A stretch of DNA of 64,000 nt from Planctomycetales bacterium (GTDB lineage: Bacteria; Planctomycetota; Planctomycetia; Isosphaerales; Isosphaeraceae). The notes under the pieces were generated by a model, which worked only from the letters and a program-made list of their open reading frames with translations, was not told the origin of the DNA and did no database searches. Below are positions 1-7,963 of the stretch, in pieces (within the stretch, counting starts at the first letter, position 1; each line of letters starts with the position of its first letter). Position numbers and translations under genes: made by a program. Location of the stretch: contig DAIDKV010000025.1 of assembly GCA_027449865.1 (NCBI GenBank), positions 1-64,000 of the forward strand, read 5' to 3'.

Positions 1-26
1 TACGACCAGCGCGGGGCCGGGCGGCC

Positions 27-434
27 TCACGGGACATAGAGCCGCCCGGTCCCGCGGAAGTCGTCGATCGCGATGAGTTTTTCCAGAATTCGCAGAGCGA
101 CCGTCTCGGCATACTCGCGATCGCGCGCGATCCGACGGGGATTCGCGAGCGTCAGAACAGGCAGGCTCTCCGGCCGGTTCTCCTCGCGGATCACGACTTC
201 GAGCGAGTCGGGCGATTCGGCGTTGCGATTCCCCGTGATGAGGACCAGCCCTTCCCTCTGGCACGTTCGCCAGACGTCGGCGTCCGGCGAATCCATCGCA
301 AGGCCCAGCGTCGTGAAGCTCTCCACAACCACGTTCAGGTCGTGCCAGAAGTCGCGCCACCGATCGGAGAGCCAGACGGCGTGCAGGAGATGCACATAGC
401 CCCCGACGTCATTGTCCGCCAGGATGCCCCTCAT
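27..434 (-). CDS. DUF5615-type PIN-like protein, probable toxin
   Basis: This 135-residue protein has the look of the DUF5615/PIN-like family, which are small putative nucleases usually paired with DUF433 proteins. It opens with ILADNDV, the typical acidic first strand, and has an internal VLITGNRN strand that matches the second acidic/TxNxxD-like block, though here the block is degenerate. The start at 434 is preferred over upstream alternatives because GGGAGG sits about six bases before this ATG. The reading frame overlaps the upstream DUF433 gene by 26 bases, so the two are almost certainly translated together. Role as the toxin of a type II toxin-antitoxin pair is inferred from family and pairing. 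Confidence 0.7.
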   Translation of the reverse strand: MRGILADNDVGGYVHLLHAVWLSDRWRDFWHDLNVVVESFTTLGLAMDSPDADVWRTCQREGLVLITGNRNAESPDSLEVVIREENRPESLPVLTLANPRRIARDREYAETVALRILEKLIAIDDFRGTGRLYVP

Positions 435-762
435 GGGCGACCTCCCGGCCGTTCGCCCGGCATCGGTCGCGGACCATCGTTTCGAGGCGATCTCGGGCCG
501 ACTCGATCCGCTCGGAAAGCTCCGGGGAATTGCCCCGATGAATCCGATCCAGGATCGTCGCGTATTCGGATCGAACCTCGTCCTCATGGGCCTCGATGTA
601 CCGAATCGCGGCCGAGACCTGATCGCCCGTCAGCCCTAGCCAGAAAGCGATCTCATCCGGACGTGCACCGTCCTGGAGATGCTCCCAGATCGTGTAGACG
701 GTGATCCGTGTCCCCGCGATCTTTGGGTTGCGGCCGGACTCGATGATCCTCGCCTCGGTCAT
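409..762 (-). CDS. DUF433 protein, probable antitoxin
   Basis: A protein of about 117 residues with a clear DUF433 domain in the first half: a PKIAGTRITVYTIWEHL segment followed by a helical DEIAFWLGLTGDQVSAAIRYI segment resembling a winged-helix DNA-binding fold. DUF433 proteins are found next to DUF5615 PIN-like proteins as presumed antitoxins. The C-terminal third is charged and helical and may bind the partner. Start is uncertain: ATG at 762 has GGAGG about eleven bases upstream, while the in-frame ATG at 771 and GTG at 789 have no usable spacing. The gene overlaps the PIN-like gene by 26 bases. Confidence 0.75.
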   Translation of the reverse strand: MTEARIIESGRNPKIAGTRITVYTIWEHLQDGARPDEIAFWLGLTGDQVSAAIRYIEAHEDEVRSEYATILDRIHRGNSPELSERIESARDRLETMVRDRCRANGREVAHEGHPGGQ

Positions 763-861
763 GATTGCCATTCCCTCCGACCGGTCCACTTCAGTTCTCT
801 CTGACCATTCTACCGCAAGTCGCCCGGCATCGATAACGGCGGGAGTCGGCTGGATCGCCGA

Positions 862-1605
862 TCAACGTGAGCCAGGGCCGATCGCTTCCGGCCTCATGCC
901 CGACGCCATCGCCGCCAGCCCCACCGCGTTGACGGCCGCATGAAGCAGGATCGAGGCCAGCAGCGACCGCCGCCAGACGCAGAAGGCGCCGAGGATCAGC
1001 CCAGCCACCATCGCCACGACCATCCCCGCCGGCCCGAAGGCATGACCAAGCCCAAACGCAACCGCCTGAATCAGCATGGCAAGAAACGCCGGCATCCACC
1101 GACGCAGGACCCCGTAAACGAGGCCGCGGTACATCGTCTCCTCCGCGATCGGAGCCGCGATCACCGCCATCCCGATCATCGCCCATCGATCGATCGGATC
1201 CCGCGCGTTCACGATCGGCTCGAAGATCTGGCCGGGAGTCATCGCGTCGCCGAGCCATCGCCTCAGGGTGTCGAGGAGTTGGCCCATGAGGAGAAAAAAG
1301 AGGGGCGCCGCCAGGATCGCGAGCACCCCATCGATCGCAATTCGACCAGGACGAGGAAGGTTCGGCCAGTTGCCCAGCCGCCAGCGGGCCACCCCGATCG
1401 GGAACCCGAACATCCAGCCGAGCTGGAGCAGTGAGACAACGACCCAGGCCCTCGGGATCGGTCCAACGATCCGATAGACCTCGTCTGGCGCCAGTCGCAG
1501 GACGATCAGCGGCGCCAGTGCGATCAGCAGGTCGCCCCACCGCCACGAGACACGACGAAAGTAAGGGCCGGGCCTTTCGGGCCCGGCCAGGTCGAGCGCC
1601 TCCAT
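862..1605 (-). CDS. CPBP family intramembrane metalloprotease
   Basis: A 247-residue polytopic membrane protein of the CPBP (CAAX protease and bacteriocin-processing) family. Motif 1 is EETMYRG with Glu155, Glu156 and Arg160. Motif 2 is FGLGHAF with His188. Motif 3 is LLHAAVN with His222 and Asn226. All expected metal-binding residues are present, so it is probably active. Several hydrophobic helices surround these motifs. The start at 1605 is supported by CGGAG about eight bases upstream and by the fact that residues further upstream in the frame are arginine-rich shadow sequence of the preceding gene. It lies 31 bases downstream of the PVC dehydrogenase gene. The substrate is unknown. Confidence 0.85.
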   Translation of the reverse strand: MEALDLAGPERPGPYFRRVSWRWGDLLIALAPLIVLRLAPDEVYRIVGPIPRAWVVVSLLQLGWMFGFPIGVARWRLGNWPNLPRPGRIAIDGVLAILAAPLFFLLMGQLLDTLRRWLGDAMTPGQIFEPIVNARDPIDRWAMIGMAVIAAPIAEETMYRGLVYGVLRRWMPAFLAMLIQAVAFGLGHAFGPAGMVVAMVAGLILGAFCVWRRSLLASILLHAAVNAVGLAAMASGMRPEAIGPGSR

Positions 1606-1636
1606 CAGGTCGCTCCGAAATCCTCCCGTTCCCGCG

Positions 1637-4600
1637 TTACTTCGACGCGGGGGGACGGTCCGAGGGCTCGCGATGCGAGAGGAGGAACGCCAGCAGCCGG
1701 TCGAAGTCCTCGGGCGCGATCTGCTCGGCGAAGTTGGCCGGCATCGGCGAGAGCGGCGAGACCTTCCGCTCGACCACGGTATTCTTCGGCACCCGAACCT
1801 CCTTCCCCTGCGCATCGGCCAGCACGAGGATTTCCCCCTCCTCACGCAGTAAAAGCCCCGAGATCACACGGCCGTCGTCGGTCGCCAGGGAGGTCATCCG
1901 AAACGCCTGGTCGACGTTCCGGTTCGGGTCGAGGATGTCCTCGACGAGCCGGTCGACGCCCCGGCTCCCGATCCCGTCGAGCTGCGGGCCGATGCGCGCG
2001 CCCTTACCGCCCATCTGATGGCAGACCGCACAGTTCTTCTCGAAGACCGAAGCGCCCTCGTCGGCCCGGTGCGACCGCGAGGCCGATCGATACTCGGCGC
2101 GTCGGCGATCCATCAGGGCCGCGAGCTTCGCGTCGGCCGGGGGCAGTCCGGCCAGGAGCGACTTCAACCGCTCGTCGAGCCGGGGCGGGTTCGATTGCTT
2201 CAGGGCCAGGGCGACGGGCTGCTCCTGGAGGAGCCTCGCCGATGCCTTCCCCGTCGCGATCGCGTCGAGCAGGGCCTCGGCCCCTCTTCGGGTGCGTGCG
2301 AGCCCCGCGGCGATCGACGACTGCAACCGCCCCGGCGCCTTCGGCATCGCGTCGACCAGAGCGTGGACCGCCCTCGGCCGGTTGTTCGCCGCCAGTAGCG
2401 TTGCCGACGTTTCGCGGAGAGTCATGGCCGCCGAGGCATCCGAGAGAAGCCCGCCCAGCATCATTTCGCTGCCGGCCGGATCGATCGCCGCCATCGCGGT
2501 CAGCGCGGCGGTCCGCTGCTTCGGCAAGGTCTGGGCACTCTCAGCGAGCCGCCGCAGTTCGGGCTCGACGCCGGTCAGCTTCAGTCCCACCGCCAGCTCG
2601 ATCCCAAGGTCGACCTCGCCGCCATTCTTCGAGTGGAGCAGGGCCAGGGCGTGCTCCCGGGCCATCGCGTGCAGCGCGACGCTCGGAGCCTGGCCCCGCT
2701 CCTGGAGTCCCTGGTGGATCTCCTTGACGAGCCGGGCCTGATCGCGGACACCCAGGCCCGAGGCCCGGCGAACCAGGCCCGCCAGCTCATCAAGTCGGTC
2801 GGGCGCGGCATATCGGGCGATCTGATGAACATAGCTCGCCCAGTTCTGCGGAGACTCGTTTGCCTTGCCGAGGTACTTCAGCAGGTAGGCCGCCGACTCG
2901 GCTGTATGGACGCCCGGCGCAATCGATGCGATCTCCCGACGCTCCGCGTCCGAGGGCCGCATCCGCTCGACGACACCCCAGCTCTCAGGGTCGCGTAGAA
3001 GGTCGCGCACGGCGATCCGAACGACCTGGATCAGGTGGGTGTCGTCAGACGAGGTCGAGCGGAGCAGGGCCAGGAGCGGACGGATTGCTGACGCGTCGGC
3101 ATGCGAGGCGATCGTCGCGGCCGAGGCTCGCCGGACGAACGGATCGGGATCGGCGAGGGCGTTTCGGGCGACCTCGTAAAGCGCCGCGGTCCACTCTCCG
3201 CGCTCGCGGAGGGCGCGGAACGCCTGGACCCGCAGCTCCCGATCCCCGTCGCGGAGGCAGCCCTGCAACGTCTCGTCGTCGAGGCTCCCGAGCCGCTCCA
3301 GCACCCACATCGCGTGGACGCGCGGCCGGGCCGGGCCCTTCGCCGCCATCACCCGGCGAGCGGCCTCGCGGGCCTCGTCCCCGCCGCGCTCGGCGAGCTG
3401 ATTCGTGGCCGAGGTCCGGACAGCCAGGTTCGGATCGCCGAGATCGGCAATCAGGGCAGGAATCGTCGATCGGGTCCGGTCGACCGAAGACGGCGGCGGG
3501 GCCTGCTTCGCGTCGCCCTTGTAGACAATCCGCCAGATCCGCCCGCTGGTCCGGTCACGGCCGGGATGGGTCAGTGGGACCTCGTAGTGGCCGATGATCC
3601 GGTTGTAGAAATCGGCGATGTAGAGTGCTCCGTCGGGGCCCAGCTCGATGTCGACCGGACGGAACCAGTTGTCCTCGCTCCAGACGAGGTCGGGCTGCTC
3701 GACTCCCTTCGGGCTCGATCCGTGCCACTCGATCCGGTCGCGGTTGATCCGGTTGGTGACGACGTTACCAATGTAGGTATCGCCGCGATATTCCGCGGGG
3801 AACTGGTCGGCGGCGTAATAGCTGATGCCGGCGATCCCCGTCGACCCGTGGTCGTGCGTGACCATCTCGGGCCCAAACCCGAGGCCGTCGTGCGGCTTGC
3901 CGAAGCTCGGATACCAGGCGCCCCGGATAAGCTGGTAGACCGGCCGGCTGTGGCAGTCGCACGAGTAGAGGTTGCCCAGCGGATCGAACGCCAGCCCAAA
4001 CGGATTCACCTGACCGTGCGTGACATATTCGGCGTGGGAGCCGTCCGCACGCATCCGGTAGGTATTTCCCGACTGCATCACGATCGGATGTTTATCCTTC
4101 CCCTCGATGCTCGACGTGTTCGAGAAGCCGTGGCAGGCGTAGATCCAGCCGTCGAGACCCCAGGTAAAGGCGTTGGTCATCCCGTGAGTGTCTCGGTGGC
4201 CGAAGACGCCGTAGAGTACCTCGCGACGATCGGCGCGGCCGTCGCCGTTCGTATCGGTCATCCGGTAAATGTTCGGGATACTGTGGACGAGCACCTCGCG
4301 GCCGTTGGGATAGGGAAGCAGACCGATCGGGATGTTCAGGCCGTCGGCAAACGTCTCAACCTTTCGGGCGCGACCGTCGGGACTGAAGTCAGAGAGAATC
4401 TTGACGGTATCGCGTCCAGGTGTGCCCTCGGGCTTCGGGAAGGGGTACTCGATCGTATCGGTAACCCAGAGCCGGCCTCGGTCGTCGAAGGCGATATTGA
4501 GCGGCTTCTGAATTTGCGGTTCGGCGGCGACGAGCTGGATCTCAAAGCCGGGGGGCAGGTGCAGCGCCTTGCGCTCCTCCTCGGGCGAACGGTGGGGAAG

Positions 4601-4711
4601 CGTCGAGACATTCTCGACGGGTGCCGGCTTCTGGGCCCGCGCCGGGCCGGCGAGGGCAATCGCCAGGATCACCGGGAGCCATCGACCCGAAGGGAAGCGA
4701 TATCCGAGCAT
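1637..4711 (-). CDS. PVC-type heme-binding dehydrogenase with HEAT repeats and C-terminal cytochrome c
   Basis: A 1024-residue exported protein of the planctomycete membrane-bound dehydrogenase family. A signal peptide spans residues 1 to about 26, ending GPARA. Residues about 45-440 form a beta-propeller of the sorbosone/glucose dehydrogenase type, with repeated GLAFDPLGNLY and GPDGALYIADFYNR strands. About 470-880 is HEAT-like alpha-helical repeat. A c-type cytochrome domain carries CAVCH at residues 894-898 and a downstream Met-rich segment. ATG 4711 is chosen because GGAGG lies nine bases upstream and the signal peptide begins there; the in-frame ATG at 4741 lacks a ribosome site. The family is thought to oxidise sugars or alcohols at the cell surface; the actual substrate is unknown. 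Confidence 0.9.
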   Translation of the reverse strand: MLGYRFPSGRWLPVILAIALAGPARAQKPAPVENVSTLPHRSPEEERKALHLPPGFEIQLVAAEPQIQKPLNIAFDDRGRLWVTDTIEYPFPKPEGTPGRDTVKILSDFSPDGRARKVETFADGLNIPIGLLPYPNGREVLVHSIPNIYRMTDTNGDGRADRREVLYGVFGHRDTHGMTNAFTWGLDGWIYACHGFSNTSSIEGKDKHPIVMQSGNTYRMRADGSHAEYVTHGQVNPFGLAFDPLGNLYSCDCHSRPVYQLIRGAWYPSFGKPHDGLGFGPEMVTHDHGSTGIAGISYYAADQFPAEYRGDTYIGNVVTNRINRDRIEWHGSSPKGVEQPDLVWSEDNWFRPVDIELGPDGALYIADFYNRIIGHYEVPLTHPGRDRTSGRIWRIVYKGDAKQAPPPSSVDRTRSTIPALIADLGDPNLAVRTSATNQLAERGGDEAREAARRVMAAKGPARPRVHAMWVLERLGSLDDETLQGCLRDGDRELRVQAFRALRERGEWTAALYEVARNALADPDPFVRRASAATIASHADASAIRPLLALLRSTSSDDTHLIQVVRIAVRDLLRDPESWGVVERMRPSDAERREIASIAPGVHTAESAAYLLKYLGKANESPQNWASYVHQIARYAAPDRLDELAGLVRRASGLGVRDQARLVKEIHQGLQERGQAPSVALHAMAREHALALLHSKNGGEVDLGIELAVGLKLTGVEPELRRLAESAQTLPKQRTAALTAMAAIDPAGSEMMLGGLLSDASAAMTLRETSATLLAANNRPRAVHALVDAMPKAPGRLQSSIAAGLARTRRGAEALLDAIATGKASARLLQEQPVALALKQSNPPRLDERLKSLLAGLPPADAKLAALMDRRRAEYRSASRSHRADEGASVFEKNCAVCHQMGGKGARIGPQLDGIGSRGVDRLVEDILDPNRNVDQAFRMTSLATDDGRVISGLLLREEGEILVLADAQGKEVRVPKNTVVERKVSPLSPMPANFAEQIAPEDFDRLLAFLLSHREPSDRPPASK

Positions 4712-4769
4712 CTGCAAGAACCTCCACTTTCCGATATCCATGGATGATGCCTGTCGCGGCCGGGCTGTG

Positions 4770-5204
4770 TCATCGTGCGAAGGCGAGGGCCCGAGCCGGG
4801 TCGTCCCAGGCGAAGAACCGGAGGCTGTAGCCCTCGGGATCCTGGAACCGGATCTCTCGGTAGCCCTCATCGTGATTCTCGATCGGCTCGCCGACGTCGA
4901 GGCCGGCGTCGAGCAAGCGATTGCGCTCGCGGTCGAGGTCGTCGACCTGGAAAACCAGGCGCACTCGATTACGAGCCGGGGTCATTTGACCCTCCTTGAC
5001 CCCTTGCAGCCCGACCCGTCCGCCGCCGGCCGAGAGCAGGGCGAACTCGTGAGCCTCGTCGAGCAGCACCGGCGCCAGGCCGAGAATGTCGATGTACCAC
5101 CGGACCGTCGACGGCCACCGCGCAACCCGGATCACGGTCATGAACAGCTCGATGCGAGACGGCCCGGGGGCCGCGGTCGGGGCGGGGTCGGTCGGTTCGA
5201 TCAT
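4770..5204 (-). CDS. VOC family (glyoxalase/bleomycin resistance fold) protein
   Basis: A 144-residue protein with a single vicinal oxygen chelate unit: an N-terminal TVIRVARWPSTVRWYIDILG segment and a C-terminal segment ending EIRFQDPEGYSLRFF, the classic VOC closing strand. A His in the usual first metal position is not obvious, so activity as a dioxygenase or lyase cannot be assigned. The frame stays open for another 1.1 kb upstream, but that part is GC-rich shadow sequence that would cross an intergenic region and the antisense of a Uma2 gene. The start at 5204 begins the VOC-like sequence. It lies 58 bases upstream of the PVC dehydrogenase in the same direction. Confidence 0.75.
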   Translation of the reverse strand: MIEPTDPAPTAAPGPSRIELFMTVIRVARWPSTVRWYIDILGLAPVLLDEAHEFALLSAGGGRVGLQGVKEGQMTPARNRVRLVFQVDDLDRERNRLLDAGLDVGEPIENHDEGYREIRFQDPEGYSLRFFAWDDPARALAFAR

Positions 5205-5603
5205 ACAACTTGCCTGGTTGCGACGGCTCGAATCCTGGGCAGGGGCCTCGTCATCATTTTGACAGGTCGACGTTGCCGTCGCGAGGGGGCGCCGTCCCGC
5301 GAGCGGCCCGGTTCGCCCGCATCCCGACTCCATCATGAAGGGGGCCGGTCGACAACGCCCTTTTTCGTATCCGTCGCGAATCGCGGGAAAGGGAAAACGC
5401 AGAAGATGCCGTTTTCCCTTGACGCCTGGCGAAAAGTGGGCGAACAATGGCCTCCGAGGTAAAGGAGCAGGGATGGCGCCTCGACCGGATCGACGGCCGG
5501 CTGGAGGCGATGGGTAAGCCTCATGAAATTCTCGTGGGCCGGGGCGCAACGAGGTAAACCTACCGGGGCCCTGAGCAGACCCATCGAGTAGAGGGCATGA
5601 GCC
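5205..5603. other. intergenic region between divergent genes, with strong hairpin
   Basis: About 400 bases separate the minus-strand VOC gene from the plus-strand Uma2 gene. No convincing gene is seen; short frames here have no ribosome site and read as shadows. The main structure is the 11-bp hairpin at 5389-5420, listed separately. Promoters for both flanking genes should lie here but I see no clear consensus hexamers. Confidence 0.5.
5389..5420. repeat. perfect 11-bp inverted repeat (hairpin)
   Basis: AAGGGAAAACG at 5389-5399 pairs perfectly with CGTTTTCCCTT at 5410-5420 across a ten-base loop. It lies between divergent genes, so a simple terminator role is not expected. There is no U-tract after the stem on either strand. 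It could be a regulatory hairpin, a protein-binding inverted repeat, or the remains of a small mobile element. Confidence 0.6.
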
Positions 5604-6257
5604 ATGTCTACGATCGCAACGACGCCGACGGTCATCCCCGGCGCCCCGGACTGGATTCCACCGCGGCTCCGCCGTATGAGCGTTGAGGAATATGAGCGGC
5701 TGGCTGCCTCGGGAATTATCCCTTCGAGCAACCAGTTTCATCTCATCAACGGCTTCCTGGTCGAAAAGATGACACACAATCCTCCCCACGCGAATTCCTT
5801 CCAGCGCACCGGGGCCGAACTCGGGCGCGTTGTCCCGGCTGGTTGGCACGTTCGCCCGGCGCTGCCCGTCCGGCTCCCGGGCCAGGCGAGCATGCCCGAG
5901 CCGGATCACTGTGTCGCCCGGGGATCGATCGACGATTACGCCGAGCGCCATCCCGACCCCGGCGACATCGCCCTGGTCGTGGAGGTCTCGGACTCCACGC
6001 TCTCGGAGGACCGGGAGCTGGCCGCCTGGGTCTATGGCCCGGCCGGAATCGCGGTCTACTGGATCGTGGACATCAACAGCCGCCGGATTGAGGCCCACAC
6101 CGACCCGAGCCCGCAAGGATACCGGGCGACCACCACCTACACCGACAGAGAATCCATCCCCCTGGTTATCGACGGGCGCGAGGTCGGCCGGATCGCCGTC
6201 GCGGACATGCTTCCCCCGTTGCGTCCCCAGGCGCCGGCGGTTGGCGGCGAGGCGTGA
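5604..6257 (+). CDS. Uma2 family protein with catalytic lysine replaced
   Basis: A 217-residue protein of the Uma2 (DUF820) family, a PD-(D/E)XK restriction-endonuclease-like fold greatly expanded in planctomycetes and cyanobacteria. Family signatures are visible: an N-terminal MSVEEYERLAASG segment, HLINGFLVEKM, a PEPDHCVARG strand with the catalytic Asp, LVVEVSDS with the catalytic Glu, and the closing GIAVYWIVD strand. The lysine that normally lies four residues before the Tyr of the Y-A-x-A-G motif is Ala here (ELAAWVYGPAG), so the nuclease may be inactive. Start supported by GAGGG eight bases before ATG 5604. The biological role of the family is not settled. Confidence 0.85.
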   Translation: MSTIATTPTVIPGAPDWIPPRLRRMSVEEYERLAASGIIPSSNQFHLINGFLVEKMTHNPPHANSFQRTGAELGRVVPAGWHVRPALPVRLPGQASMPEPDHCVARGSIDDYAERHPDPGDIALVVEVSDSTLSEDRELAAWVYGPAGIAVYWIVDINSRRIEAHTDPSPQGYRATTTYTDRESIPLVIDGREVGRIAVADMLPPLRPQAPAVGGEA

Positions 6258-6287
6258 TCGGGTCGATTCAAGTCCGCGAGACGCGTG

Positions 6288-7031
6288 ATGTCGAGGTTCG
6301 CCGTTCAATCGTCCTTCTCAATGTTCCGCCGACTCTTCCCGGTCCGGCCGCCAGACCCGTCCGAGCCGCCGCTCACGGACGAGGAGCGGAAGACCTTTCA
6401 TCGCTGGGAAATGGCCTCCATCATCCCGATCTTCCTATTCACCGCGGCTTTCGGTTCCCTCTGGTATCTCGCGATGAAAGAAGCGGCGGGGCTCTGGCCG
6501 ACCGCGACACCCGCGACGCGATTCCTCTTGCGGCCCGAGCCGATATCGTTTGCGGCCCCCGCGCTGATCCTGGGAATTCTCAGCTCGGCGCTCCCGATCG
6601 ACGGTCTGTACCGCTTGCTGCTCCGTGAGCGATACAGGCGGTTCGAGCGCGCCTGCCACGAGCGCGTCGGATTCGACGGCGACCGTGCCCTGATTCTGAT
6701 CGCGGTGGTCTTCCTTCCATCGATCGTCGCCCTCTTTTACCTGATCGCGGCGAATGCGGTGCGCTTCACCGATTCCGGGATCGAGATCGCCCGGCCAATC
6801 CCGTTCCGAAGCCGCTCCCACGCCTATCGGCAGGTCCGGGCGATCGAGCACTGGATGAGCTTCCGGGCACCTTCCGGCAACATTGTCCACCGGCCGTATT
6901 ATGCGATTCTCTTCGACGACGGCGATTCCTGGACCACCGAGGACATTTGCCAGCCGTCCCCTCGCGTGGCCGAGGCGGTCATCCGACTGGTCGCGGAGAA
7001 GAGCGGGCGGGATGTCGTCGAGCGGCCCTGA
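6288..7031 (+). CDS. membrane protein of unknown function
   Basis: I do not recognise a family. The product of about 247 residues has at least three hydrophobic segments: MASIIPIFLFTAAFGSLWYL, then a stretch around PISFAAPALILGILSSALPI, then ILIAVVFLPSIVALFYLIAA. A soluble C-terminal half of about 95 residues follows (VRFTDSGIEIARPIPFRSRS onward), which resembles a PH-like small beta domain that would face the cytoplasm, but this is only an impression. Start is uncertain: GTG 6285, ATG 6288 and ATG 6321 are all possible and none has a strong ribosome site. The gene begins 30 bases after the Uma2 stop and ends facing the PIG-L gene. Confidence 0.55.
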   Translation: MSRFAVQSSFSMFRRLFPVRPPDPSEPPLTDEERKTFHRWEMASIIPIFLFTAAFGSLWYLAMKEAAGLWPTATPATRFLLRPEPISFAAPALILGILSSALPIDGLYRLLLRERYRRFERACHERVGFDGDRALILIAVVFLPSIVALFYLIAANAVRFTDSGIEIARPIPFRSRSHAYRQVRAIEHWMSFRAPSGNIVHRPYYAILFDDGDSWTTEDICQPSPRVAEAVIRLVAEKSGRDVVERP

Positions 7032-7093
7032 GCGCTTGATGACCGGCAATTCCGCGCTCTCGACGGCGCCGAGGCGAGAGGGAGCCGGTGGTC

Positions 7094-7852
7094 TCAGGGC
7101 CGATCGACGAGCGGGAGACCAAAATCAGGGCTCTGGATATGGCGGACATAGGCCTCGGCGTGTCGATGGCCGCTCTCGATCCCTCGCATCCGCGTGGCCT
7201 GTTCCTGCAGGGCGTAATACCTGTCGGGGGTCTGGCTGGCGTGCGCGTAGCAGGCCCGGCGTTTCCGCGGCTCGGTCCCGGTGATGTCGACGTAGTGCGT
7301 CGGCGCGAACTGCACGGTGTCCTCGCCGGGCGACACTTCGTAATAGTACAGGGCGAACGTCTTGCCGAGCTTAAGCCAGGCGTCGTAGACGAGCATCGAG
7401 ATGGCGCGATGATCGGCGTGGTTGTCGATCGGCCAGTGGGTGAAAACGACATCCGGTCGCTCGGCCTCCAGGTTCTTCCGGAAGGCGGCGTAGTGGTCGG
7501 CATCGACGACGGCCTTGCTGTTGGCGTGGCCGGCGTAGAGGGGACGTGCCTTGAGGATGCCGCAGGCCGCCTGGGCCTCGGCCATCCGTGAGGCGCCGGC
7601 GTGGGGTTCGGTGCTGGGCGGCCATTCGCCCCGATTCAGGTAGAGCAGAGCGACGTCGTGGCCGAGGTCCGCGTACCTTGCGATCGTGCCACCGCAGCCG
7701 TACTCGGGATCGCCGGGGTGGCCGCCGGTCACGAGGATCTTGAGCCGGGCCGGCGGCGTCCGCTCGTCGGCGGTCATGGCCAGGCCCGGTGCCAGCGCGG
7801 CCCCGAGACCGCCCGCCACCGTCAACACCTGCCGTCGAGTTGGGATATTCAT
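7094..7852 (-). CDS. PIG-L/LmbE family deacetylase, exported, with altered active-site motif
   Basis: A 252-residue PIG-L (LmbE) family protein, zinc-dependent deacetylases acting on N-acetylglucosamine-type substrates. The N-terminus RRQVLTVAGG followed by an Ala/Gly-rich stretch resembles a Tat-type signal. The first family motif, normally AHPDDE, reads GGHPGDPE: the zinc-binding His and second Asp are kept, but the first Asp, the general base in characterised members such as MshB, is Gly. The second motif DNHADH is intact. The ATG at 7852 lies only 18 bases from the left hairpin of the TnpB element and no ribosome site is visible in that gap, so the element may have separated the gene from its original promoter. 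Confidence 0.85.
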   Translation of the reverse strand: MNIPTRRQVLTVAGGLGAALAPGLAMTADERTPPARLKILVTGGHPGDPEYGCGGTIARYADLGHDVALLYLNRGEWPPSTEPHAGASRMAEAQAACGILKARPLYAGHANSKAVVDADHYAAFRKNLEAERPDVVFTHWPIDNHADHRAISMLVYDAWLKLGKTFALYYYEVSPGEDTVQFAPTHYVDITGTEPRKRRACYAHASQTPDRYYALQEQATRMRGIESGHRHAEAYVRHIQSPDFGLPLVDRP

Positions 7853-7870
7853 AAAACTGGCGGCAGGAGA

Positions 7871-7890
7871 CCCTCTCCTTCAGGAGAGGG
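7871..7890. repeat. left-end hairpin of the TnpB element
   Basis: CCCTCTCCT at 7871-7879 and AGGAGAGGG at 7882-7890 form a perfect nine-base-pair stem with a two-base loop. Its core CTCCTTCAGGAG closely matches the right-end hairpin core CTCCTTTAGGAG, which is good evidence that both mark the ends of one element. Confidence 0.75.
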
Positions 7891-7963
7891 AGGAATGCCG
7901 CTCCGTTCGGGTTCGTCCGTCGGATGCCTTGGCCGAAGGAATGAATTCTGCTACACTTAAGAC

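Noticed and set aside
3101-4747. 548-residue open frame on the plus strand
   Set aside because: It lies entirely antisense to the PVC dehydrogenase, whose domains are unmistakable. The translation has no domain and the composition is that of a high-GC shadow frame.
5205-6308. 1.1-kb upstream extension of the VOC frame on the minus strand
   Set aside because: It would run through the intergenic hairpin and antisense to the Uma2 gene. The VOC-like sequence and a sensible start begin at 5204.
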